A DNA stretch of 64,000 bases from Hymenobacter daecheongensis DSM 21074 (lineage in GTDB: Bacteria > Bacteroidota > Bacteroidia > Cytophagales > Hymenobacteraceae). The stretch lies in contig NZ_FQYN01000006.1 of NCBI RefSeq assembly GCF_900141805.1, forward strand, positions 1 through 64,000, given 5' to 3'. The stretch's first letter is position 1, and each line of letters starts with the position of its first letter. Of the stretch, positions 43,039-52,083 are shown piece by piece. A program made the translations under genes and the position numbers. The notes beneath the pieces were generated by a model, which had not been told where the DNA came from, searched no databases, and was given only the letters and a program-made list of their open reading frames with translations.

Positions 43039-44022
43039 TCAACTCGGCTTGGTGCTGCTGCCCTGGCCGCCGGGGTTGGCGATGGAGTCGCGCATGTCGG
43101 TGTCGGCTTGCACGTTGCGCATTTTGTAGTAATCCATCACGCCGAGGTTGCCGGAGCGGAAGGCGTCGGCAATGGCTTTCGGGATTTCAGCTTCGGCCTC
43201 CACCACGCGAGCTTTGGCCTCCTGGGTTTTGGCGCGGTTTTCCTGTTCCACGGCCACGGCCATGGCGCGGCGCTCCTCGGCCTTGGCTTCGGCCACCTTC
43301 AGGTCGGCGTTGGCCTGATCTATCTGGAGCTTGGCCCCGATGTTGGTGCCGATTTCGATGTCGGCGATGTCAATGCTCAGGATTTCGAAGGCTGTGCCGG
43401 CATCGAGGCCCTTGCTGAGCACGAGCTTGGAGATGCGGTCGGGGTGCTCCAGCACTTCCTTGTGCGACACCGACGAGCCGATGCTGGTCACGATGCCCTC
43501 ACCCACGCGGGCCAGAATGGTTTCCTCGCCGGCCCCGCCTACCAGCTGCGTGATGTTGGCCCGCACCGTGACGCGGGCAATGACGATAAGCTGAATGCCA
43601 TCCTGCGACACGGCGGCCACATTCGGCGTATTAATCACCTTCGGATTCACGGAAGTTGTGACGGCCTCAAACACGTTGCGGCCCGCCAGATCAATAGCCG
43701 TGGCTTGCTTGAAGGTGAGCGGAATGTTGGCCTTGTCGGCCGAAATCAGGGCTTTAATAACGCTGGGCACGTTGCCGCCGGCCAGGTAATGCGTTTCCAG
43801 CTCGTTACTGGTGAGCTGCAGGCCGGCTTTAGTAGCCGTGATAAGCGAGTTGACAATGAGCGTGGGCGACACCTTGCGCACCCGCATCAGCACCAGCTGG
43901 AACAGGCTGACCCGTACCCCCGAGAAGATGGCCGTAATCCAGAGGCTGATGGGGAAAAAGTACAGGAAAACCAGCAGGGCAACGCCGGCAATGGCAACCG
44001 GAACGACGGGAAAATTATTCAT
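43039..44022 (-). CDS. floA: Flotillin-like protein FloA
   Basis: This membrane-raft scaffold (FloA/YqfA type) organises lipid domains in the inner membrane. The 327-aa protein has an N-terminal hydrophobic hairpin ([18 protein letters not shown]). The SPFH-like part carries the markers [20 protein letters not shown] and [18 protein letters not shown], and a coiled-coil Ala/Glu-rich region ([20 protein letters not shown]) leads to a short tail. The ATG at 44022 starts MNNFPVVPV. It follows the NfeD gene by 73 bp on the same strand, the conserved NfeD-FloA pairing. Confidence 0.95.
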   Translation of the reverse strand: MNNFPVVPVAIAGVALLVFLYFFPISLWITAIFSGVRVSLFQLVLMRVRKVSPTLIVNSLITATKAGLQLTSNELETHYLAGGNVPSVIKALISADKANIPLTFKQATAIDLAGRNVFEAVTTSVNPKVINTPNVAAVSQDGIQLIVIARVTVRANITQLVGGAGEETILARVGEGIVTSIGSSVSHKEVLEHPDRISKLVLSKGLDAGTAFEILSIDIADIEIGTNIGAKLQIDQANADLKVAEAKAEERRAMAVAVEQENRAKTQEAKARVVEAEAEIPKAIADAFRSGNLGVMDYYKMRNVQADTDMRDSIANPGGQGSSTKPS

Positions 44023-44095
44023 GCGGACAGGATAAGTTGGCGGGGCAAGGTGGCGCTTAAATCGATGCAATAATAATGGGCAGCTGACTTTATGC

Positions 44096-44563
44096 TCAAG
44101 CCACCGCTTCCACGATGATGCGGTTCTGCTCTATGCGCAGCACCCGCACCGCCGCTCCGGTCGGCACGAACTCGCCCCGCGTCACTACTTCGCGGCGGTG
44201 CTCGGCAAAGAGCACCGTGCCCGAGGGCCGCAGCGCCGAAATGGCCCGGCCCACGGTGCCGGGCTGCACGTCGGGCAGGCGGGCATCGCGCACGTGGGTG
44301 TCGTTTACTTCGGTGAGGGCCAGCCGCGCCATGTTCTTGGGCCGCAGGCCGATGTAGATGATGATGCCGGCCAGCACCAGCGCCGTGACCAGCGTGACGT
44401 GCCCGGCCGAGGTACCCAGGTCGCGGTAGCCGAACCAGATGCCAGCTGCCAGCAGCGCGAAGCCCGCCAGCCCCACCACCGTGGTGCCGGGAATGAACAG
44501 CACTTCGGCAATGAGAAACAGCAGGCCGAAAAACAGCAGCAGGGCAATGCTAATCCAGTCCAT
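44096..44563 (-). CDS. NfeD-like membrane protein
   Basis: This 155-aa, short-form NfeD (partner of flotillins) has two or three hydrophobic helices at the N-terminus ([55 protein letters not shown]) and a C-terminal OB-fold domain ([20 protein letters not shown] and [19 protein letters not shown]). It is upstream of floA on the same strand, probably one operon. A TATCTTTA box close to consensus lies about 30 bp before the ATG. The start was set at 44563, where the first helix begins. An upstream frame gives 18 extra residues. Confidence 0.9.
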   Translation of the reverse strand: MDWISIALLLFFGLLFLIAEVLFIPGTTVVGLAGFALLAAGIWFGYRDLGTSAGHVTLVTALVLAGIIIYIGLRPKNMARLALTEVNDTHVRDARLPDVQPGTVGRAISALRPSGTVLFAEHRREVVTRGEFVPTGAAVRVLRIEQNRIIVEAVA

Positions 44564-44686
44564 GAGGTGAAAACGGTAGGGGTGAGGGTGCTCTAAAGAT
44601 ACGCAGAAAGCCGCCACGCCGCGCAGTATGTTCGGCGGCCAAAGTGTTAGCTTCGCCTGTTGCCCGCGCCTTTACTTTCCCTTCTT

Positions 44687-45280
44687 ATGTCGCTTATTTC
44701 CGCCACCCCCGCCGCCGCTGCCCCCGAGCTATTGGCAGCCCTGTTGCGGCAGGTGCCTTTTCTGACGGAAGAAGACATTGCGGCCTTCGTGCCGCTCTGG
44801 CACAAGTCCGTCCGGCTGCAGCGCGGCGACTTCCTGATTCGGCCGGGACAGGTGGAGCACCATTTGTACTTCGTGCGGGCGGGCACGCTGCGTATCTTCT
44901 ACCCCAGCCAGACCGAGGAAATCTGCGTGGGCTTCGCCTACGGCAACACACTGGTGTGCTCGTTTCCGTCGTTCGTGGCCGGGCAGCCATCGGAGTACAG
45001 CATTCAGGCACTGCGCAAAAGTGAGCTGATCGGTATCAGCCGCGCCGATTTTTCGGCCATCGTGGAGGCGCGGCCCAACTTCGCCCGGTTCTGGCGGCTG
45101 GAGCTGGAGCGGGCCGTGATGGGCCGCATCGAGCGGGAAATTGACCTGCTACTGCCCGAGCCAGAGCGGCGACTGGCGCGCCTGCTGGCCCGCAGCCCGC
45201 ACCTGTTTCAGCTGGTGCCCAAAAAATACATTGCCTCCTACCTGCGCATGACCCCCGAAACGCTTAGCCGGCTGCGCTAA
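44687..45280 (+). CDS. Crp/Fnr family transcriptional regulator
   Basis: This 197-aa regulator has an N-terminal cyclic-nucleotide-binding-type beta-roll (FLIRPGQVEHHLYFVRAGTL, TEEICVGFAYGNTLVCSFPS) and a C-terminal Crp-type helix-turn-helix (PKKYIASYLRMTPETLSRLR) at the very end. It stops a few residues earlier than some relatives, but the recognition helix is intact. Fnr iron-sulfur cysteines are absent. ATG 44687 was taken, behind a TAGCTTCG variant -7 box (44648-44655). It is divergent from the NfeD gene. DinB follows on the same strand after 73 bp. Confidence 0.92.
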   Translation: MSLISATPAAAAPELLAALLRQVPFLTEEDIAAFVPLWHKSVRLQRGDFLIRPGQVEHHLYFVRAGTLRIFYPSQTEEICVGFAYGNTLVCSFPSFVAGQPSEYSIQALRKSELIGISRADFSAIVEARPNFARFWRLELERAVMGRIEREIDLLLPEPERRLARLLARSPHLFQLVPKKYIASYLRMTPETLSRLR

Positions 45281-45353
45281 ATCTTGCGCTCAATCAAGAT
45301 TCTGCCCGGCCAGATTGGAGAGTTTTGTAGCCCGCACCAAACCGCATTTTGTC

Positions 45354-45914
45354 ATGAACTCCCGCGCTTTTCTCGAAGCCCTGCATGGCCGCGTGCAAGC
45401 CCTGCACACCACCGTCAGCACTGACTTCGCGCCCCTGGAAGCCGCGCTGCTGAACGTCAAGCCCAGCCCAACCAGCTGGAGCATTCTGGAGTGCCTGGAG
45501 CACCTGAACCGCTACGCCCGCTACTACCTGCCGCAGCTGGCCAAGGCGCTGGCCCAGCCGGCCGGGCCAGCGCCCACCGATTTCAGCCACAGCTGGCTGG
45601 GGCGGAAATCCATTGAGGCCGTGCGGCCCGAAAACCAAAAAAAGCAGAAAACGCTGGCCCGTATGAACCCCAACCAAAGCCAGCTCAGCCCTGCCACCAT
45701 AGCAGAGTTTCTGGCGCACCAGCAGCAATTGCTTGCTTTGCTTGCCCAAGCCAAAACGACTGATTTGAGCCGCAAAGCCATTCCGGTCGAGTTTTTCCGG
45801 CTGCTGAAGCTAAGTATTGGCGACGCGCTGGAGTTTGTAGTAGCCCACCAGGAGCGGCATGTGCTGCAGGCGGAGCGTGTGCGTCAGCAGCTGCATCTGG
45901 AGTTGCGCGTGTGA
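45354..45914 (+). CDS. DinB family protein
   Basis: This small four-helix-bundle protein (186 aa) of the DinB/DUF664-like superfamily usually binds a metal through three His. Candidate ligands are in LECLEHLNRYARYY and the C-terminal VVAHQERHVLQAERV. Members include thiol-S-transferases and many unassigned proteins, and the enzyme activity here is unknown. The ATG at 45354 starts MNSRAFLEALHG. It follows the Crp/Fnr gene by 73 bp and could be its co-transcribed target. A perfect REP-like pair follows. Confidence 0.8.
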   Translation: MNSRAFLEALHGRVQALHTTVSTDFAPLEAALLNVKPSPTSWSILECLEHLNRYARYYLPQLAKALAQPAGPAPTDFSHSWLGRKSIEAVRPENQKKQKTLARMNPNQSQLSPATIAEFLAHQQQLLALLAQAKTTDLSRKAIPVEFFRLLKLSIGDALEFVVAHQERHVLQAERVRQQLHLELRV

Positions 45915-45939
45915 AGCCAAGCTTAGTTTGGAATATAAA

Positions 45940-46046
45940 AAGAACGTCCTACCGAGCGAAGTCGAGGTATCTCGCGTGCTGATGTTGGATTAGTAATCCA
46001 GTGTCAGCACGCGAGATACCTCGACTTCGCTCGGTAGGACGTTCTT
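45940..46046. repeat. Perfect 43-bp REP-like inverted repeat
   Basis: Arms 45940-45982 and 46004-46046 are exact reverse complements over 43 nt (core CTACCGAGCGAAGTCGAGG). The 21-nt loop has its own TGGATT-AGT-AATCCA stem. It lies between DinB and the convergent proS and is the longest perfect pair in the window. Confidence 0.92.
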
Positions 46047-46067
46047 ATCTGCTTTAAAATAAGTTGT

Positions 46068-47543
46068 TTAGTAAGCCCGGGCGAAATACACGCGGCGGGC
46101 ACTGGGCTTGCCGGTGAGCATATCCACGCCTTGCTCGTCGGGCTCGGCCAGGGCCAGGCAGCGGATGGTGGCTTTGGTTTCTTCCTTGATGCGCTCCTCG
46201 GTTTCGGAGGTGCCGTCCCAATGCGCTACCACGAAGCCGCCCTCACCTTCGAGGGCCTGCTTGAACTCCTCGTAGGTATCCACGCGGGTGGTGTGGGCTT
46301 CGCGGAAGCGTAGGGCCTTGTTGTAGATGTTGGCCTGAATGTCGTCGAGCAGCGCGGCAACGTGGTCCACGATGTCGGCCAGAGGCAGGTTCATTTTCTC
46401 CTTGGTGTCGCGGCGGGCCACTTCCACGGTGCCGCTTTCCAGGTCGCGCATGCCCACGGCAATGCGCACGGGCACGCCTTTCAGCTCCCACTCCGCAAAC
46501 TTGAAGCCTGGCCGCTCGGTGTCGCGGTCATCAAACTTCACGCTGATGCCGCGGTCCAGCAGGCCCATCTGCATAGGGCGGATGCGCTCGGCCAGCTCTT
46601 CCAGCTGCCCGGCCTTATAAATGGGCACGATAACCACCTGAATCGGGGCCAGCTTGGGCGGCAATACCAAGCCTTCGTCGTCGGAGTGCGCCATTACCAG
46701 AGCGCCCATCAGGCGGGTGCTAACGCCCCAGCTGGTGCCCCATACGTGCTCCAATTGGCCTTCCTTGTTGGTAAACTGCACATCGAAAGCCTTGGCAAAA
46801 TTCTGCCCCAGGAAGTGCGACGTGCCGGCCTGCAGGGCTTTGCCGTCCTGCATCAGTCCTTCGATACAATACGTATCCAGGGCACCCGCAAACCGCTCGT
46901 TTTCCGACTTCACGCCTTTCACCACGGGCAGCGCCATCCATTCTTCGGCAAACTGGGCGTACACGTCCAGCATCTGGCGGGTTTCGGCAATGGCCTCCTC
47001 GGCCGTGGCATGGGCCGTGTGGCCTTCCTGCCACAGAAATTCGGCGGTGCGCAAAAACAGCCGGGTGCGCATTTCCCAACGCATCACGTTGGCCCACTGG
47101 TTGATGAGCAGCGGCAGGTCGCGGTAGCTCTGAATCCAGCCTTTGTAGGTGCTCCAGATAATGGCCTCCGAGGTGGGCCGGATAATGAGTTCTTCCTCCA
47201 GCTTGGCGTTGGGGTCCACGCGCAGCTTGCCGGGGTTGTCGGGGTCGGTCTGCAGACGGTAGTGCGTCACTACGGCGCACTCTTTGGCAAAGCCCTCGGC
47301 GTTTTTTTCCTCGGCCTCAAACATGCTTTTGGGCACGAGCAGCGGGAAGTAGGCGTTCTGGTGGCCCGTGCGCTTGAACATATCGTCGAGCTGGCGCTGC
47401 ATCTTCTCCCAGATGGCGTAGCCGTAGGGTTTGATGACCATGCAGCCGCGCACGGCCGAGTTTTCGGCCAGGCCCGCCCGCTTCACCAACTCATTGTACC
47501 ACAGTGAATAATCTTCACTGCGCTTGGGCAAACTTTTACTCAT
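46068..47543 (-). CDS. proS: Prolyl-tRNA synthetase (archaeal/eukaryal-like class)
   Basis: This enzyme charges tRNA-Pro. The 491-aa protein lacks the editing insertion of the long bacterial form and shows the short-class features: [40 protein letters not shown] and [20 protein letters not shown] (motif 2 region). It continues with the anticodon-binding domain ([19 protein letters not shown]) and ends in VYFARAY (terminal Tyr). The ATG at 47543 starts [13 protein letters not shown], and an upstream frame adds 28 unrelated residues. This class is typical of Bacteroidota. A TAATTTGG stretch lies about 85 bp upstream. Confidence 0.96.
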   Translation of the reverse strand: MSKSLPKRSEDYSLWYNELVKRAGLAENSAVRGCMVIKPYGYAIWEKMQRQLDDMFKRTGHQNAYFPLLVPKSMFEAEEKNAEGFAKECAVVTHYRLQTDPDNPGKLRVDPNAKLEEELIIRPTSEAIIWSTYKGWIQSYRDLPLLINQWANVMRWEMRTRLFLRTAEFLWQEGHTAHATAEEAIAETRQMLDVYAQFAEEWMALPVVKGVKSENERFAGALDTYCIEGLMQDGKALQAGTSHFLGQNFAKAFDVQFTNKEGQLEHVWGTSWGVSTRLMGALVMAHSDDEGLVLPPKLAPIQVVIVPIYKAGQLEELAERIRPMQMGLLDRGISVKFDDRDTERPGFKFAEWELKGVPVRIAVGMRDLESGTVEVARRDTKEKMNLPLADIVDHVAALLDDIQANIYNKALRFREAHTTRVDTYEEFKQALEGEGGFVVAHWDGTSETEERIKEETKATIRCLALAEPDEQGVDMLTGKPSARRVYFARAY

Positions 47544-47752
47544 ATTCGGGGTATCTTTGGTAGGGGGAAAAGCGCCTAAAGCTGGTACAGGATTTGTCCT
47601 TGTTTCGGGGCACCGTTTCGCCGCCAAATTACGTTAAAAATAAACCGGCGTAACCGGCGATTGTCAGACAACCATTCGCGGGTTTTCGCCCTCTTCGGGG
47701 TAACGGTTTACACGCTCTCCCTCTTCCGGCCCTTTCTTACGCGCAAGCAGCC

Positions 47753-49174
47753 ATGAAAAAGATCTTAACCGCATTTTTGCCGGCCCTGTCCCTGCTCGCG
47801 CTGGGCAGTTGCGCCAGCACCTCGCAGCTCGCCTCTACGGAGGACGACGGCGTGTATTACTCCTCCAAAGACCGCACCACCCGGAATGCCACCGCCTCCG
47901 CGGCTCCTTCTTCCGGGCAGAGCGATGCCCGCGCTGCGCAAGATCCTAATGACAAGGCGGATACCGATGCCGGTGCTGACGAAGCCACTAACCCGGAGTA
48001 CCGGAGGGAAAGTGGCCGTGCCTCGGGTTCAGCCAGCCGCACCGAGTACTACGATGACGACTACGGCTACTCGGCCCGCATCCGGCGCTTCCACCAGCCC
48101 GCGTTCCGGGGGTTCGGCTACGGCTACTATGATTTTGCCTACGTTGACCCCTTCTGGTACGGCGGCGGCTTTTCGCCCTACGGCTGGGGGCCGGGCTACT
48201 ATGGCGCGTTCTACGACCCGTTTTATGACCCCTTCTACGGCCCCTATGCCTACGGCGGCAGCTTTGTTAATATCAACATCGGCTTTGGCCGACCCTACTA
48301 CAACCCCTGGCGCTTTGGGGGCTTTGGCTACGGCTACGGCTATGGCGGCTTCGGCGGCTACCGCAACGGGTATCGCAACGGCTATTATGATGGTCTGAAC
48401 AGCGGCTATAGCTACGGCGGGCGCGGTGCCGGTACCAGAACTTACTATGGCCCCCGGCGCGACGGAGCCCGCGAGGCTACCTCGGCCGCTGCGGGCCAGG
48501 GCAACGCCGGGCGGGGCCGGGGCCGCATCGAGGAAGGCGGTATTGCCAACCCAAGCGGTGGCGGCTCGTCTACGGGTGGCTTTTCCAACGGGGGCAATGG
48601 CAGCGGCACCTCGACCGTGGCACCCGGTCGGGGCCGCGGCCGCATTGTGGAAGGCCAGAGCAGTGGCACGGCCGTGTCGGAAAGCACGATTCGGCAGAAT
48701 CCAAGTGGCCAGTTCAATAACGCTAGTGAGGCAGCGGATAAGCAGTTGAAAGAGCGGGAGATGCGTCGGAGCCAAATTTCGGAGGCCGAGCAGCCGCGCC
48801 TGAACACGGAAAGCTCGCGGGGCCGCTGGCGGGTGGTGGAGAATGGCGGCGGCACCGATGCCGCTCCGGCCACCACGCCCCAGGACTACGCCCAGCCCCG
48901 GCGCGGGAGCTACCGCGAAATGCCCCAGCCCCAGCAGGCCGGCGGCGATGACGAGCAGCCTCAGCGGGTTCGGCAGCGCGTATTCGGCAATGCTGACCAG
49001 CCCAGCCGGTCGCGGGAGCAGCCGGCGGAGCAACCCCAGCGCCAGCGCTATTCGGAGCCTTCCCGCTCGGAGCCTTCGCGCACGTACTCCGCTCCTCGCA
49101 GCTCCGGTAGCGACAACAGCGGCGGCGGTGGTAACAGCGGTGGCGGCTCGCGCGGCCGGGGCCGGATGCAGTAA
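47753..49174 (+). CDS. Low-complexity Gly/Tyr/Arg-rich lipoprotein
   Basis: This 473-aa protein has a lipoprotein signal ending in LALGSC, then three low-complexity regions. An acidic, Ser/Ala-rich N-terminal part (about 25-100) is followed by a Tyr/Gly/Phe-rich middle (FGYGYYDFAYVDPFWYGGG, GFGYGYGYGGFGGYRNGY). The C-terminus is rich in Gly, Arg, Ser and Pro. A motif recurs in the C-terminal half: GRGRGRIEEGG, GRGRGRIVEGQ and RGRWRVVENGG. I do not recognise a fold. It lies upstream of the FadL-like gene by 63 bp and is likely co-transcribed. Confidence 0.6.
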   Translation: MKKILTAFLPALSLLALGSCASTSQLASTEDDGVYYSSKDRTTRNATASAAPSSGQSDARAAQDPNDKADTDAGADEATNPEYRRESGRASGSASRTEYYDDDYGYSARIRRFHQPAFRGFGYGYYDFAYVDPFWYGGGFSPYGWGPGYYGAFYDPFYDPFYGPYAYGGSFVNINIGFGRPYYNPWRFGGFGYGYGYGGFGGYRNGYRNGYYDGLNSGYSYGGRGAGTRTYYGPRRDGAREATSAAAGQGNAGRGRGRIEEGGIANPSGGGSSTGGFSNGGNGSGTSTVAPGRGRGRIVEGQSSGTAVSESTIRQNPSGQFNNASEAADKQLKEREMRRSQISEAEQPRLNTESSRGRWRVVENGGGTDAAPATTPQDYAQPRRGSYREMPQPQQAGGDDEQPQRVRQRVFGNADQPSRSREQPAEQPQRQRYSEPSRSEPSRTYSAPRSSGSDNSGGGGNSGGGSRGRGRMQ

Positions 49175-49237
49175 GCCGGGCCTCGCCAACTCCTTGATTG
49201 TGAACAGCCGGGTAGCCGGCTCCCTTCCTTTTTCCTG

Positions 49238-50803
49238 ATGAAAAACCTGAAATATGGCCTTGGCCTGGTCCTGATGGGACTGGCCGGCCACGCCTTTGCC
49301 CAGAATGAAACGGATGCGCTACGCTATTCGCGGATTCAGTTTGGGGGGCCGGCCCGCACGCTGGGCATCGCTGGGGCCAACGTGGCGTTAGGCGCTGACC
49401 TGGGCAATTTGAGCAGCAATCCGGCCGGCCTGGGTCTGTTCCGCAAGTCGGAGTTCAGCTTCACGCCAGGGCTGGGGCTGGGGCAGGCCGAAACGCAAGC
49501 GCCGGGCGCCGATACCCGGCTCACGGCCAACCGCAACAGCTTCCACGTCGGCAGCTTTGGGGCCGTGTTCACCAACCGCCTGACCGACGACGACATCAGC
49601 TCGGACTGGCGCGGCAGCAGCTTCGGCATTGGCTTCACCCGCCTGAACGACTTTAACGCCCAGTACCGCTACACCAACACCGTGAGCGAGAACCGCTCGT
49701 TTTTTGAGCGCCTGCGCAATCCGGAATTCGTGGATGGCAGCCTGATTGGGGCCTACGATGACATTGATGCCCAGTATAAGGATGGGGAATACGTGTCGCT
49801 GGACGGGCTGGCCTACGGCGGCCTGCTGACAGGCTTCTACGACAAGAAAAAGCGGGCCGACCCCCGGGTGCCGGAAGACTCGCTCGGCACCATTCGGCGC
49901 GTGGGGCCCATCACGCAAAATGAAACGGTGCTCACCACCGGCGGACAGAATCAGTTCGACTTCGCCTTCGGGGCCAGCTACAAAGACCGGCTCTACGTGG
50001 GAGCCAGCGTGGGCCTTGTCACCAGCAGCTACAACGAGACGCGCACCTTTCAGGAAACGGAGGCCAACGACCCCAACAACACTACGCCCTTCCTCAGCCT
50101 GAGCCGGCGCGACCAGGTGGAAACCCGCGGCACGGGCCTCAACCTGAAAGTGGGGGCCATATACCGCCTGAACGATGCTGTGCGCCTGGGCGGCTCGGTG
50201 CAGACGCCCACCTTCATGCGCCTCACCGATAACTACTCTACTTCGCTGGATACGCGCTTTTCGGCGCTGCCCCAGCCGGGTACCGCGCTTTCGGCCTCGG
50301 TGAAGTCGTTGCCGGGCGAGTACACTTATTCGCTCACCACGCCGTTCCGGGCTTCGGGCGGGGCCGCCGTCACCATTGGCAAGCATGGCTTTCTGACCGG
50401 CGACGTGGAGTATCTGAACTATAGCCAGGCCCGGTTGGGCGGCGACGCCGAAACGAACAACACCTACGCCTTCGACCGGGAAAACAACAGCGTGAAAGCT
50501 CTGTACCACTCGGCCGTAAACGTGCGCTTCGGTGGCGAGGCCCGCTTGGATGTGTTCCGGGTGCGGGCTGGCTACGCCCGCTACGGCGACCCATTCAAAA
50601 CCAACGAGTTTGACCGGACGCAGCAGTACTTTACCGGCGGTCTGGGCCTGCGGCAGGGCAACTTCTTCCTCGATGCCGCCGCCGTGTACGCCCTCGACAA
50701 ACGCTACAGTCAGTCGTATTCGCTGCCCAACGCGGCGGCCCCGGTCATCCGCATCGACGGCAACCGCTACACCACGTCCGTTACCATCGGCTCCACGTTT
50801 TAA
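49238..50803 (+). CDS. FadL/OmpP1-like outer-membrane transport protein
   Basis: This 521-aa beta-barrel protein of the OmpP1/FadL family takes up hydrophobic compounds such as long-chain fatty acids in characterised members. It has a signal peptide (GLGLVLMGLAGHAFAQ), then the typical N-terminal hatch segment (GIAGANVALGADLGNLSSNPAGLGLF), of which NLSSNPAG is the family marker. It ends in Phe (TTSVTIGSTF). It follows the Gly/Arg-rich lipoprotein gene closely and ends before a strong terminator. The ligand is unknown. Confidence 0.85.
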   Translation: MKNLKYGLGLVLMGLAGHAFAQNETDALRYSRIQFGGPARTLGIAGANVALGADLGNLSSNPAGLGLFRKSEFSFTPGLGLGQAETQAPGADTRLTANRNSFHVGSFGAVFTNRLTDDDISSDWRGSSFGIGFTRLNDFNAQYRYTNTVSENRSFFERLRNPEFVDGSLIGAYDDIDAQYKDGEYVSLDGLAYGGLLTGFYDKKKRADPRVPEDSLGTIRRVGPITQNETVLTTGGQNQFDFAFGASYKDRLYVGASVGLVTSSYNETRTFQETEANDPNNTTPFLSLSRRDQVETRGTGLNLKVGAIYRLNDAVRLGGSVQTPTFMRLTDNYSTSLDTRFSALPQPGTALSASVKSLPGEYTYSLTTPFRASGGAAVTIGKHGFLTGDVEYLNYSQARLGGDAETNNTYAFDRENNSVKALYHSAVNVRFGGEARLDVFRVRAGYARYGDPFKTNEFDRTQQYFTGGLGLRQGNFFLDAAAVYALDKRYSQSYSLPNAAAPVIRIDGNRYTTSVTIGSTF

Positions 50804-50824
50804 GGAGTTGAATAGCTGCGGATC

Positions 50825-50871
50825 AAACCCAAAAAGGGGCGTTCCGGTCAGGAGCGCCCCTTTTTGGGTTT
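50825..50871. terminator. Rho-independent terminator between convergent genes
   Basis: AAACCCAAAAAGGGGCG pairs with CGCCCCTTTTTGGGTTT around a short inner stem (TCC...GGA). Confidence 0.92.
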
Positions 50872-50896
50872 ACTTAAGCCGGAATCAAAAGCCTCC

Positions 50897-51838
50897 TTAC
50901 TTCGTGACGCGCACTTGCAGGAGCACGGTCGGAACGGGCGCGGTGAGGATTTCCTGCACGAAAAACAGCCCGGATTTCTGGTCCTGGGTGCGGAAGGCGT
51001 AGACCTGGCCTTTGGCAAGCGGCGCGGTGCGGGTGGCTGGGGCGTTGGGGTTGCCCGCGAACAGGTCGGTCAGCTCCTGGCCGGTGTCGGCGGCATCGAA
51101 GCCGGCCTTATCCAGGGCGGTAGACCGGAAAGCGGTGGGGCGGGCGGGCCAGGCGGCCAGATGCGCGATGGTGTCGGTGGGAGCGGCCAGTACGATGCCG
51201 TTGCGGGTGGCTACATACACCACATCGATCAGGCTCTGGGCCGCCGCATTGGTGCGCACCGTGAAGCGCGGCAGCGTGAGGCCGGGCAGCAGCGCCAGAA
51301 AGCTGCGGCGGTTGCCGCCGGCCCCAGGGGCCTGCAACTGAGCAGTGTAGCGGTGGTAGGTGAGGCGCAGCGAGTCGCTGTTGCGCAACTGCAGCTGAAA
51401 GCTCCGGCTCACCTTATTGCCCTCCGCGTCTTCGGCCTCGAAGCGCCACTTTTCCCGGCCCGAGGTCGTGCGGGCGTTCAGCGTGGTCTGGAGAAGAAAT
51501 TCGCGCGCGGACATGGCCGAATCGAGAAAAACCAGCTCCGGGTCTTGGTTGGCCGCCACCGTCACCGCGTCGTAGTCGGCCCGTTCGCGCAGCGGGTTTT
51601 TGGTGGGCGTGTAATTCACGAAGATGCGCACATGCGTTAGCAGCCGGTCGGCGGTGCGCACGCTGCTGTAGAGCTTGAACGTAACCGTGTCGCCAGGCGT
51701 GGTGAGGATGCGGTCGAAGCTGGTGTAGCGGCTGCTGCCCACCAGGTCCAGGCGCGGCCCGGCCGGGGTTTTGGAACAGGCTACCAGCAGGCTGAGCAGG
51801 AGCGGGGCGGGCAGAAGCAGAAGCAGGCGATGACGCAT
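50897..51838 (-). CDS. Lipoprotein of unknown function
   Basis: This 313-aa protein has a lipoprotein signal (LLLLPAPLLLSLLVACSK). The body is beta-rich with no recognised domain. Segments such as TPGDTVTFKLYSSVRTAD and WRFEAEDAEGNKVSRSFQLQ suggest an immunoglobulin-like fold, and the second half (SLIDVVYVATRNGIVLAAP) looks like a separate domain. The ATG at 51838 starts the signal peptide. It is convergent with the FadL-like gene across a terminator and divergent from the TonB-domain lipoprotein gene. Confidence 0.65.
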   Translation of the reverse strand: MRHRLLLLLPAPLLLSLLVACSKTPAGPRLDLVGSSRYTSFDRILTTPGDTVTFKLYSSVRTADRLLTHVRIFVNYTPTKNPLRERADYDAVTVAANQDPELVFLDSAMSAREFLLQTTLNARTTSGREKWRFEAEDAEGNKVSRSFQLQLRNSDSLRLTYHRYTAQLQAPGAGGNRRSFLALLPGLTLPRFTVRTNAAAQSLIDVVYVATRNGIVLAAPTDTIAHLAAWPARPTAFRSTALDKAGFDAADTGQELTDLFAGNPNAPATRTAPLAKGQVYAFRTQDQKSGLFFVQEILTAPVPTVLLQVRVTK

Positions 51839-52083
51839 AGAGAGCAAAGGTCGGAAGGAAGCCGCGAAGTTTTGGCGGCGCGGCCGGCGCGGGGCCGCCA
51901 GCCGCGCCGAAATCAATATCTTTAAACCGCTAACGCCCCAGCCCGGGTTCTATTTCAGCGCGCCGTAGGTGGGGCCCGCGGACAGAGTGGCCCGGCCGCG
52001 ACTGGGGCCGGCTCAGCCCCAAGTTTGCAGGAAAAAATGCCGGGGCAGCGTTTGTTTCTGAGTTTTTCGCGTAGAATGGCCTC

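Noticed and set aside
46362..47507. Long plus-strand frame opposite proS
   Set aside because: It is antisense to a complete and well-matched prolyl-tRNA synthetase and has low-complexity composition without a domain.
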